Of a stretch of DNA of 64,000 nucleotides, positions 26,293 through 33,915 are shown one piece after another. A program made the translations under genes and the position numbers. Numbering within the stretch: the stretch's first letter is position 1; each line of letters opens with the position of its first letter. The DNA is taken from assembly GCA_041941305.1 (NCBI GenBank), contig JBGTQJ010000007.1, forward strand, positions 124,001 to 188,000. Direction: 5' to 3'. The notes under the pieces were generated by a model. That model made no database searches. It was not told where the DNA came from and worked only from the letters and a program-made list of their open reading frames with translations. This stretch comes from JANSWP01 sp041941305. Its GTDB lineage: Bacteria > Bacteroidota > Bacteroidia > Chitinophagales > Saprospiraceae.

Positions 26293-27233
26293 CTATTTAC
26301 GGACACCATATTCCACTTGAGTTACTTTATGTTTTTGGAGGCATCTTTACTGTGTTATTACTGTGCTCAAGTACTTTTTGGATACTTTTCAAAAGAAAAT
26401 CATCTCATTTTTTAAAGGAATTGATCGTAAGAACCCGTTCCTGGTGGTTCATTGCCATAGGTATTGCCATTGTTGTATTGGCTCCTCCAATATTTGGGAC
26501 TATTCTAATTGCATATGTTTCATTTGTGGCACTACGCGAAATGTTTTCCATCACTGGATTTAGAGAGGCAGATCGAACGGCACTTTTTGCGGCCTATTTT
26601 GCCATACCGGTCCAGTATTATTTGGCTTACCAAATGCATTATTATCAGTTCCTGTATTTCATTCCATTGCTCATGTTCATAGGCATCCCTTTTATTTTGG
26701 TTATGACCGGAAAAACCAAGATGGTGGGGCGTTCAATGTCGATGATACCCACAGTATTGCTGTTGACAGTTTATATGTTGAGTCATATAGTCCTGTTGTA
26801 TGGAGCGGACATTCCAGGATTTGAACTTGGAGGAGGAGCTTTGATTATTTACCTCATCATTCTAACCTCTTTTAATGATGTCTTTCAATTTACCTGGGGA
26901 AAACTATTGGGCGAGCGAAAAATTTTACCAACTGTGAGTCCTAATAAAACATGGGAGGGGTTTATCGGAGGCATAGCGACCACTGCCGTTTTGAGTTATT
27001 TTATTCGGTTTTTGACCCCATTCTCAGCCGACCAGGCACTTTTCATGGGTTTAGCGATTGGAGTGATGGGCTTTGTAGGGGATTCAGTGATTTCAGCCAT
27101 AAAAAGAGATTTACACCTCAAAGACACAGATGATTTAATTCCCGGTCATGGTGGTGCCATGGATCGCCTGGATTCCATTGTCATTACTGCTCCGATATTC
27201 TACCATTTGCTCACCTATTTTATTGATTTTTAA
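26289..27233 (+). CDS. CdsA-like phosphatidate cytidylyltransferase
   Basis: A 314-residue polytopic protein with about eight to nine membrane helices. The hallmarks are SPNKTWEGFIGG (about residues 217-228) and the C-terminal CDS signature region GDSVISAIKRDLHLKD followed by LIPGHGGAMDRLDS. It would make CDP-diacylglycerol (or a CDP-activated variant lipid) from phosphatidate and CTP, the donor used by the upstream CDP-alcohol transferase. It overlaps that gene by four bases, and the PlsC gene starts directly after its stop. The cluster suggests a dedicated, probably non-essential phospholipid branch, similar in gene content to the E. coli ynb locus. Confidence 0.87.
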   Translation: MTIYGHHIPLELLYVFGGIFTVLLLCSSTFWILFKRKSSHFLKELIVRTRSWWFIAIGIAIVVLAPPIFGTILIAYVSFVALREMFSITGFREADRTALFAAYFAIPVQYYLAYQMHYYQFLYFIPLLMFIGIPFILVMTGKTKMVGRSMSMIPTVLLLTVYMLSHIVLLYGADIPGFELGGGALIIYLIILTSFNDVFQFTWGKLLGERKILPTVSPNKTWEGFIGGIATTAVLSYFIRFLTPFSADQALFMGLAIGVMGFVGDSVISAIKRDLHLKDTDDLIPGHGGAMDRLDSIVITAPIFYHLLTYFIDF

Positions 27234-27890
27234 ATGAAAAAACCATTCATAAGATTCTTCTATTTATTGATCGTCAGACCCTGGCTAAAGTATTTTATTG
27301 GAGTAAAATTCGAAAATAGGGAAGCATTTGAAGATGTTAGTCAATTCATAGTTGTAGCCAATCACAATAGCCATTTTGATACCGTTTCCATTATGGCTGC
27401 CTTACCTGGAAACCACATCGTCAATACTTATGCAGTTGCTGCTTCAGATTATTTTGGGAAGACTGGATTCAGAAGAGCTGTAATGAAACTCTTTTTCAAC
27501 ACCATCTTGATCAAGCGAAAGCGGGAAAAAGGAGAGCCATCGACAATCGATATTTTAGATGGCTATTTGAAAAAAGGACATTCTTTAATTTTGTTCCCAG
27601 AAGGCACCCGTGGCAAACCAGGAGTCATCGAAGATTTCAAAAAAGGAATCGCTGTACTTTTATTAAAAAATCCTGACTTGCCCTTTGTCCCTGTTTATCT
27701 GGATGGCTTTGGAAGGGTCTTACCAAAAGACAGAAGTTTGATCATTCCATTGGTTTGTAAGGTTCGTTTTGGTAGTCCTATCAAAGTAGTTTCTAATGAT
27801 ATAGGTTCCATTTTGGAAATGGTCAAAGAGGCAATTATGGAATTGAGAAATAAAGACGAAAGAGATCGCAATCAGTTCTTATACGAATAA
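27234..27890 (+). CDS. 1-acyl-glycerol-3-phosphate acyltransferase-like (PlsC family)
   Basis: A 218-residue acyltransferase. The catalytic HX4D motif is NHNSHFDT (His at about 44, Asp at about 49), and the acceptor-binding block FPEGTRG lies at about 121-127. A hydrophobic N-terminal stretch suggests membrane association. It likely acylates a lysophospholipid, feeding phosphatidate to the CdsA-like enzyme encoded just upstream. The start codon is adjacent to that gene's stop. Confidence 0.87.
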   Translation: MKKPFIRFFYLLIVRPWLKYFIGVKFENREAFEDVSQFIVVANHNSHFDTVSIMAALPGNHIVNTYAVAASDYFGKTGFRRAVMKLFFNTILIKRKREKGEPSTIDILDGYLKKGHSLILFPEGTRGKPGVIEDFKKGIAVLLLKNPDLPFVPVYLDGFGRVLPKDRSLIIPLVCKVRFGSPIKVVSNDIGSILEMVKEAIMELRNKDERDRNQFLYE

Positions 27891-27904
27891 CCTTATTAAT
27901 CCTA

Positions 27905-27975
27905 CTATTCTACGATGCTAACATGCTGCAATGTTAAAGTGCTTTCATCGCAGCATAGTAGCATTGCAGCATCCT
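27905..27975. repeat. Inverted repeat with GCTGCAATG arms
   Basis: The segment holds two exact 11-base complementary arms (atgctgcaatg and cattgcagcat) plus related copies of atgct and agcat around them. It lies between the PlsC gene and the small EamA/SMR-like gene and may form a hairpin or be one of the dispersed palindromic repeats of this genome. Confidence 0.6.
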
Positions 27976-27987
27976 AAAATTAAAAAA

Positions 27988-28335
27988 ATGACGACGCCAT
28001 TTATCTCGATTCTTTTCTTCCTAATTGCTTCCATTCTGGGCGCTTTGGGTCAATATTTATACAAATCTGGTGCTGATGCTGCCGATGGAACCGTTGCGGG
28101 TTATTTAGCCAATCCGCGACTTATTGGTGGGGTGATTTGCTATATTCTTGTAATGATTTTATTCATTGCTGCGTTTAAAAAAGGAGGACAGTTGACAGTA
28201 CTCTACCCGATTTATGCGACTACTTTTATATGGGGTGCTTTATTGGCTTTGATTGTTTTTGGAACGCCGATAAAGCCAGTCAATATCATTGGGATGGTGC
28301 TTTTGGTCGGAGGCATGTATTTGATGGGGAAGTAA
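27988..28335 (+). CDS. Small four-helix EamA/SMR-like transporter
   Basis: A 115-residue protein from the ATG at 27988. The longer open frame to 27931 runs through the inverted repeat and is rejected. Four membrane helices are predicted. The first contains SILGALGQYLYKSGAD, and the last part reads VLYPIYATTFIWGALLALIV then GMVLLVGGMYLMGK. This pattern matches half-EamA/small-multidrug-resistance-type exporters. Substrate unknown. It is in the same direction as the phospholipid operon but separated by the repeat, so co-transcription is uncertain. Confidence 0.75.
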   Translation: MTTPFISILFFLIASILGALGQYLYKSGADAADGTVAGYLANPRLIGGVICYILVMILFIAAFKKGGQLTVLYPIYATTFIWGALLALIVFGTPIKPVNIIGMVLLVGGMYLMGK

Positions 28336-28421
28336 AAAATTGAAAGGGCAAGCCAAAGAAAATGCTAACAGAACAAACAGGAGGGTTGAAAAAGTAATAA
28401 CAAAAAATAAAAGCTGATTTT

Positions 28422-29267
28422 ATGAATAAAAGACAAGTGATATTTTGTTTATGTTTCGCATTAATTGCTCTGGTAAACAACTCCATTTTAGGCAATTCAT
28501 TCAATCATTCTGTATTAGTTTCTGAAGAGGGCAAACCAGAAATCATTGTCATTGAAAACCCAGAAATTCCAAAGGAAGAAAAAGAAGCCTTAGTCATTTT
28601 GCCTGGATTTGGTGATTCCCGAAAAGGCAGAAAAAAACAGAAAAGGTTTTTCAGCAACAAAGGCTACGATTTATACATCCCAGATTACAAACACAGAAAA
28701 TCATTTGATGGGACAATAGCAAATTTTTCGCGTTTCTTCCAAAAACATGAATTGGGCAAATACGAAAAGGTGCACATCTTCTCTTACATCATGGGCTCCT
28801 GGGTCATCAATAAATTCATTCAGAAAAATGGTAAAGGGAACATCGCCACCATTGTATACGACCGAAGTCCGCTGCAGGAGCGGGCCCCTCAGGTTGCAGT
28901 AGATAAAATTCCATGTATTGCAAAAATTTACATCGGAAAGGTCATTTTTGATCTAAGTGAGATTGCTTACCCTTCTATTGAGCAGCAAGGAATTCTCATG
29001 GGAATTATTGTAGAAAGTAAAGCCACCTCTTTTATTCGATTTTTCAAAAAGAAAACCATGAGTTATGGTTCAATAGATTGGCAAAATCTGGAATTCAATC
29101 AAGCTCATGATGATTTGATTTATACCTGGCTCAATCACGACCAAATGTATGTTCGATTTGATATTATAGGAGCAGATATTTTAAGTTTTGTGAAAAACGG
29201 AAAGTTTACTTCAGAAGCGAAAAGAGAACCTTATGATTGGGATGTTTTTGAGAAGTACAAAGAGTGA
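28422..29267 (+). CDS. Secreted alpha/beta-hydrolase-like protein lacking the Ser nucleophile
   Basis: A 281-residue protein with a likely signal peptide (ending near LGNS). The alpha/beta-hydrolase start is seen in LVILPGFGDSRKG (about residues 57-69), and the expected nucleophile elbow follows a strand as KVHIFSYIMGSWV. There the usual GxSxG or HSMG serine is replaced by Ile, so the catalytic Ser seems absent. The C-terminal part is helical and ends acidic. It may be a non-catalytic binding protein, or may use another residue. It precedes the FecR gene by about 100 bases on the same strand. Confidence 0.6.
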   Translation: MNKRQVIFCLCFALIALVNNSILGNSFNHSVLVSEEGKPEIIVIENPEIPKEEKEALVILPGFGDSRKGRKKQKRFFSNKGYDLYIPDYKHRKSFDGTIANFSRFFQKHELGKYEKVHIFSYIMGSWVINKFIQKNGKGNIATIVYDRSPLQERAPQVAVDKIPCIAKIYIGKVIFDLSEIAYPSIEQQGILMGIIVESKATSFIRFFKKKTMSYGSIDWQNLEFNQAHDDLIYTWLNHDQMYVRFDIIGADILSFVKNGKFTSEAKREPYDWDVFEKYKE

Positions 29268-29366
29268 TTGCCGAAAATTCTTCTCAACTTTGTAAAAAAA
29301 TCAATCCTTGAGTAGGGGTATTATTAAACCAATCTCATCTCAATTACGGAAACGGTTAAAAAGACA

Positions 29367-30410
29367 GTGAAAGAAGACAATAAATATGTGGATTTAATTG
29401 CCAGTTATCTTTCAGGAAATTTGAAAGGGCAGGACAAAAAAGAGTTGTTCGACTGGGTAGAAGCAGAGACAGCCAATAAGGCATTTTTTGATGAAATGGC
29501 AAATTTGTGGGCTGTATCGGCAGCGTATCACGAGGAGCCTTTTAATGCGAATCTTTCCGATGCATGGTTACAGATTGATGAGCAACTTGAAAAATCTGAA
29601 TCTGGTAAGGCACCTTCTGCCAAAATCATTCGAATACCAAAAAGGCTTGGATGGAGGTGGGTGGCTGCCGTTACTTTGCTTTTCCTGACCGTGAGTATAT
29701 GGCAGATACTGACTTTGGATATTCCCCAAATGGTCAATGTTCAGACCTATGCGAAAGAGCAATTGGAATTGGACCTGCCCGATGGTAGCAAAGTCTGGCT
29801 AAATGAAAATACGACTATTTCCTACGATTCCATTTTTTCCGACCGATTGATCCTACTCAATGGTGAGGCATTTTTTGATGTAAAAAAACAGGATGGAAAG
29901 TTCTCCCGAACATTCGGGACAAGTTTTGAAATTGTGAGCGGTGATGCAAAAACGACGGTTTTGGGAACGAAATTCAATGTTCGGGCATATGCTGAAGAAG
30001 ATCAAATTGAAGTAACCGTTGAAGAAGGCAGAGTGGTTTTGGCAGAGAAAATTTCAACGAAAAATGCAATTCAATTAAAGGCTGGGGATTCTGGTATATT
30101 AAAGAAAGAGGAGCAACAAGTGATGAAAACAGAAGTACCAATTTCAAACGCCAATGCATGGAGGACAAAGGAATTGATTTTCGATAATATTACCCTAAAG
30201 GAAGCAATTCCTTCTTTAGAACGCTATTTTGGAATCAAATTTCAGACAGAAAATGACGCAATATTAAATTGTCATGTGAAAAGTGACTTTCATAATAGTC
30301 CTGAATTAAAAGTTGTAATTTCAACGATTCAGGCAATGATGAGTGATAAAGTGATATTTGAAGAACAAAATAGTGGTTACCTTCTAAAAGGTGAGGGTTG
30401 TAAGAATTGA
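29367..30410 (+). CDS. FecR-family anti-sigma factor
   Basis: A 347-residue protein with the standard layout. An N-terminal cytoplasmic helical domain (IASYLSGNLKGQDKKEL onward) precedes a single membrane helix near residue 100 (WVAAVTLLFLTVSIW). The periplasmic FecR domain has LDLPDGSKVWLNENTTI (about residues 132-148), GEAFFDVKK and TTVLGTKFNVRAY, and the C-terminal STN-like part (ITLKEAIPSLERYFGIKF) follows. FecR proteins hold an ECF sigma factor until a TonB receptor senses its ligand. No sigma gene lies beside it here, which is unusual. Downstream are an STN protein, two beta-barrels and a broken TonB receptor. Confidence 0.88.
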   Translation: MKEDNKYVDLIASYLSGNLKGQDKKELFDWVEAETANKAFFDEMANLWAVSAAYHEEPFNANLSDAWLQIDEQLEKSESGKAPSAKIIRIPKRLGWRWVAAVTLLFLTVSIWQILTLDIPQMVNVQTYAKEQLELDLPDGSKVWLNENTTISYDSIFSDRLILLNGEAFFDVKKQDGKFSRTFGTSFEIVSGDAKTTVLGTKFNVRAYAEEDQIEVTVEEGRVVLAEKISTKNAIQLKAGDSGILKKEEQQVMKTEVPISNANAWRTKELIFDNITLKEAIPSLERYFGIKFQTENDAILNCHVKSDFHNSPELKVVISTIQAMMSDKVIFEEQNSGYLLKGEGCKN

Positions 30411-30533
30411 ACAGACCTGACAGGTTTCTTTTGGCAAACCGTTTCCCTTCTACCTGATTTCATTTTTTGATTATGGGCATGACATTCAAAAATCTTCTTT
30501 CACATAATCATTAATAGAAAATCAGCAGTCGTC

Positions 30534-30583
30534 CCATCCGAAAGGGAGTCCTTTCCAAAGGAATTCTTTGAATTGGACAAGGG
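30534..30583 (-). repeat. 50-nt dispersed repeat, copy A (intergenic)
   Basis: Read on the minus strand, this 50-base segment matches 34074-34123 at 49 of 50 positions by eye. It carries short inner inverted repeats (tccttt...aaagga and aattc...gaatt). It lies upstream of the STN/surface-repeat gene. A more divergent relative is at 50632-50676. Confidence 0.85.
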
Positions 30584-30599
30584 ATGAATAATTCGCACA

Positions 30600-32228
30600 A
30601 TGAAAAGCCTTGGAGTTTTTTGTATTTGCTTACTAATTGGCTTGAATGTGATGGCTCAGTCCGCACAATTAAATAAGCCTGTTTCTTTGCGAATAAAAAA
30701 TATTCCTCTCGAAAAAGCGCTGGAAGACATTAGTCAGCACCACGAGGTTCACTTTTCATACAGTAGCGATTTTATCCCTGTAAATCGGTCAGTTAGTGTT
30801 TTTGTAAAAGATGAACCCTTGTCCAGGGCATTGGACGAGTTATTTGACAATACTAAAATTGTGTACATCCCGATTGGCAATCAAATCGTTTTGCGGATTG
30901 ATGAAAATAAGCCCTTGAAAAGATTGAGTGAAACCAAAACACCTAAGCCAAAACTCATCAAAACAGAACCGGAACCTGAAATATTGAGACTTCCGGCTGA
31001 AGAATTAAATATGGATCCAATTACAATGCCTGATATAGAAGAAGTGGCATCTTCATCTGAAGAAAAATTGTTTCCATTTGATTCTGATTTATTGAGGCAG
31101 GAAAAAATTCGGATTGAATATGAATCTCAAATTTCAATGAATGCTGGTCAGAGTATCGCCCAGTTTTCCATCGTTCCTGGCTTGGGAACCAACCGAAAAA
31201 ATGCTAACCAAACGACGAATAATGTTTCTGTTAACTTATTTGTAGGAGCTAGCCGGGGAGTTAATGGGCTTGAAGTCGGAGGCATTATGAATGCAGTAAG
31301 TGGAGATGTAAAGGGCGTTCAGGTCGCGGGGCTAGGCAACCATGTAGGTGAAAACGTAATTGGAACCCAGGTAGGGGGCTTGTACAACTCCACTAAGCGT
31401 TCTACCAAGGGTGTCCAGGCTGCAGGCTTGTTCAATTTTTCCAACGATGCTTCGGCAGTACAGGCAGCCGGCTTGATGAATATTGTGCCAAACGAATTTG
31501 ACGGAGTTCAGGCTTCTGGCTTATTTAATGTGGCGGGGAGGAAATCAGATGCGCTGCAAGCTGCAGGTTTGTTCAATGTCAATTTAGGTGCCTCCAGAAT
31601 GCAGGTTGGAGGTTTATTTAATGTAGCAAAAGATGTGAAAATGGGACAAGTGAGTGCTTTTATGAATGTGGCAAAAGACGTGAAAGGATTTCAAATTGGC
31701 TTGATCAATATATCAGATACGGTAAGTGGTGTCCCTATTGGTTTGATTAATATTGTACGAAAAGGCTACAACAAATTTGAAATGTACAGCAGTGAATTGT
31801 TGTATTTCAATTTGGATTTCAAACTTGGTGCAAAAGTTTTCTATAATATTTTTCATCTGGGAATCAGGATGCCAAAATTCAAAAATGTCAGTTGGGGACT
31901 AGGTTATGGCATGGGGATGGTTTTCAAACAAAAACCAAAATCTCACATGAATTTTGAAGCCATGCTCATCCACATCAATGAGGAAGAAGGCTGGACAAAC
32001 GAACTCAATACAATCGCTCAACTGAAATTTATATACAACCGCCAAATCTCCAAAAAAGCAGGTTTCTTCTGGGGACCTACTTTCAATATGATGCTTTCAC
32101 AAAAAACCAATCCCGATACGGGCGAAAATGGCTCCTCTCTCGTACCGTACACAATAACCGATACAAACCTTCAGGATGGATCGAGCCTCAAAGGATGGAT
32201 CGGTCTGAATGTAGGATTTAGATTTTAA
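30600..32228 (+). CDS. STN-domain protein with LA_2272-type surface repeats
   Basis: A 542-residue secreted protein. The signal peptide ends at VMAQS. An STN domain follows (residues about 25-100: VSLRIKNIPLEKALEDISQ, then VHFSYSSDFIP), the module that touches FecR or secretins in the periplasm. A Pro/Glu-rich linker comes next. From about residue 215 there are about eleven degenerate repeats of about 20 residues on the theme VQAAGLFN, VGGLFN and IGLINI. The C-terminal ~140 residues are strand-rich. STN plus repeats downstream of FecR suggests a signalling or surface protein of the FecR circuit. The repeats are likely a beta-helical or beta-barrel surface structure. Confidence 0.78.
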   Translation: MKSLGVFCICLLIGLNVMAQSAQLNKPVSLRIKNIPLEKALEDISQHHEVHFSYSSDFIPVNRSVSVFVKDEPLSRALDELFDNTKIVYIPIGNQIVLRIDENKPLKRLSETKTPKPKLIKTEPEPEILRLPAEELNMDPITMPDIEEVASSSEEKLFPFDSDLLRQEKIRIEYESQISMNAGQSIAQFSIVPGLGTNRKNANQTTNNVSVNLFVGASRGVNGLEVGGIMNAVSGDVKGVQVAGLGNHVGENVIGTQVGGLYNSTKRSTKGVQAAGLFNFSNDASAVQAAGLMNIVPNEFDGVQASGLFNVAGRKSDALQAAGLFNVNLGASRMQVGGLFNVAKDVKMGQVSAFMNVAKDVKGFQIGLINISDTVSGVPIGLINIVRKGYNKFEMYSSELLYFNLDFKLGAKVFYNIFHLGIRMPKFKNVSWGLGYGMGMVFKQKPKSHMNFEAMLIHINEEEGWTNELNTIAQLKFIYNRQISKKAGFFWGPTFNMMLSQKTNPDTGENGSSLVPYTITDTNLQDGSSLKGWIGLNVGFRF

Positions 32229-32240
32229 TTTTTGTGTTAG

Positions 32241-32294
32241 TGTATTCAAGTGTTTATGTGCTAAAATACTTTAACACATAAACACTTGAATACA
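32241..32294. repeat. Perfect 20-bp inverted repeat
   Basis: Arms at 32241-32260 (tgtattcaagtgtttatgtg) and 32275-32294 are exact complements around a 14-base loop. It lies 12 bases after the STN-protein stop and before the first small beta-barrel gene. There is no T-run after the stem, so it is not a typical terminator. Confidence 0.8.
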
Positions 32295-32304
32295 TGACAC
32301 CTGC

Positions 32305-32345
32305 TCCAAAGGAGTCCTGTCATGCGACAGAGTCCCTTTGGGAAA
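32305..32345. repeat. Imperfect hairpin related to the 50-nt repeat
   Basis: ctccaaaggagtcctgtc and gacagagtccctttggga are near-complementary arms around atgc. The agtccctttggga part matches the core of the 50-nt repeat at 34074. It lies just upstream of the ATG at 32359, possibly in the 5' untranslated region. Confidence 0.6.
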
Positions 32346-32358
32346 CACAACAACAATA

Positions 32359-32985
32359 ATGAAACAACTCCAGTTAATAATTTTTCTATTTGCAGCATTC
32401 AACTTGTCTGCTCAGGATGAAACGATCTTTGGCGATGTCAACCGCATCGGAGGCTTTGGTGGCCCCATTTTCGAATTCAGCAATTTTGGAGACAATAGCA
32501 ACTCCAATACTGCTGTCGGAGGCGGAGGCGCCGTTATTTTAGACAATTTTTACGTGGGTGGATACGGTATTGGAGGTATTGATTTTTCTCAAAATAATTT
32601 CCCTGATGTAACAGTCGACATCCAAAGTCTTGAGTTCGGTCACGGAGGCATGTGGTTTGGTTATACACCTATGCAGGAAAAAGCCATTCATCCGTATGCC
32701 TCGGCTAAAATTGGTTGGGGTAACGTCAAATACGAATACGATATTGATCCCGACCCAGATAATATTGATAACGAAGATTTTGAGGATCGCATCTTCGCTA
32801 TCACCCCGGAAGTAGGTGTAGAGTTTAATGTTTTTCACTTCTTCCGCCTTGCGGCCACAGCAACCTATCGATGGGTAGATGGGGTTGACACTACAAATGG
32901 TTTTCAAGATGAAGATTTTAGCAAATTCGGTGCTACTCTAACATTGCGCTTCGGCGGTTTCGGTAACTATTGGTGGGATGATTAG
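32359..32985 (+). CDS. Small outer-membrane beta-barrel protein (first tandem copy)
   Basis: A 208-residue secreted protein from the ATG at 32359, which gives a clean signal peptide (LIIFLFAAFNLSAQ). The upstream frame to 32338 is rejected. The mature part alternates short strands with Gly-rich turns (GGYGIGGID, GHGGMWFGYTP, AIHPYASAKIGWGNV) and ends in aromatic residues (GGFGNYWWDD), as expected of an outer-membrane barrel of about eight strands. The next gene encodes a close relative. Function unknown. Confidence 0.72.
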   Translation: MKQLQLIIFLFAAFNLSAQDETIFGDVNRIGGFGGPIFEFSNFGDNSNSNTAVGGGGAVILDNFYVGGYGIGGIDFSQNNFPDVTVDIQSLEFGHGGMWFGYTPMQEKAIHPYASAKIGWGNVKYEYDIDPDPDNIDNEDFEDRIFAITPEVGVEFNVFHFFRLAATATYRWVDGVDTTNGFQDEDFSKFGATLTLRFGGFGNYWWDD

Positions 32986-32990
32986 AAATC

Positions 32991-33028
32991 GTTTGGAGTC
33001 TTGGCGTTTAGTCGCCAAGACTCCAAAC
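32991..33028. repeat. Perfect 16-bp inverted repeat between tandem barrel genes
   Basis: Arms 32991-33006 (gtttggagtcttggcg) and 33013-33028 are exact complements around tttagt. It begins 5 bases after the stop of the first barrel gene and ends 18 bases before the ATG of the second. It could attenuate transcription or stabilise the upstream mRNA; it may also be one of the dispersed palindromes. Confidence 0.85.
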
Positions 33029-33046
33029 TTCCAAACTCTATTTATT

Positions 33047-33640
33047 ATGAAAAAGACAATCAGCTTTATAGCCCTTGCTATGTTTACAGGACAGCTTTGG
33101 GCACAAGACGCGACGCTTTTCAGTAAAAGTAATCGTGCAGGTTTTTTTGTTTCTACAATTTTAGAATACTCTGATTTTGACAATGATGTCACTTCTGCCG
33201 TAGGAGGTGGAGCTGCATTTGTAGCAGGAGATGTTTTCTTTGGTGGTTACGGAATAGGTGTTGTCAGTTATGCTGATATTTTTAATGGAGACATTTCCGA
33301 TATCAGCATGGGACATGGTGGACTTTGGCTGGGCATTGTACCCTTCAAGCATCACGCAATTCATCCTTTTTCCAGTATCAAAGTAGGCTGGGGAGGCGTG
33401 AATTTGGAGTTCAACGATGGGCAATTCGATTCAGAGCATGACATCTTTGTCCTGAGCCCGGAAGTTGGATTTGAAGTCAATTTTTTCAGGTGGTTTAGAA
33501 TTGGAGCGGCGGCTGGCTACCGATTTGTAAATGGTTTGGATAACGCTTCTGGAACTTATAAAAATGAAGATTTCAGTGGCATGACTGGAACTCTTAGTTT
33601 TAGAATTGGTGGATTTGGAAAGAAGAGAAATAACGACTAA
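33047..33640 (+). CDS. Small outer-membrane beta-barrel protein (second tandem copy)
   Basis: A 197-residue paralogue of the preceding protein, from the ATG at 33047. The signal peptide ends at QLWAQ. It shares GGYGIG, the GHGGLWLGIVP block, AIHPFSSIKVGWGGV and the C-terminal FRIGGFG. The upstream extension of the frame runs through the 16-bp inverted repeat and is rejected. Likely a beta-barrel in the outer membrane. Confidence 0.72.
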   Translation: MKKTISFIALAMFTGQLWAQDATLFSKSNRAGFFVSTILEYSDFDNDVTSAVGGGAAFVAGDVFFGGYGIGVVSYADIFNGDISDISMGHGGLWLGIVPFKHHAIHPFSSIKVGWGGVNLEFNDGQFDSEHDIFVLSPEVGFEVNFFRWFRIGAAAGYRFVNGLDNASGTYKNEDFSGMTGTLSFRIGGFGKKRNND

Positions 33641-33915
33641 ATAATACCTTAATGCTGATACCACTGTGAAGAAGAATTGCGTGTAGCAAAGTGGTGTTAG
33701 CATACAGAAAAGAACAAGATAACAAAACTGTTAACACTGCTTTGCATTCCCTTTACGCTCTACCCAGCAGTATCAACAGTAGGAAGAAAATACCTTTCAG
33801 ACCTCTTCCCTGATTTCCCATAATAACAATCCGAGCGATTTTCAGGTATTTCAATTTTCGACAGTGGGAATTGACATGGGAAGGGGTTTGTTTCATGAAA
33901 AATTAAACTATCAAA

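Noticed and set aside
31240..31760. Possible DNA repeat array
   Set aside because: The periodicity is in protein (VQAAGLFN-type repeats), with varied nucleotides; it is a surface-repeat domain, not a CRISPR or tandem repeat.
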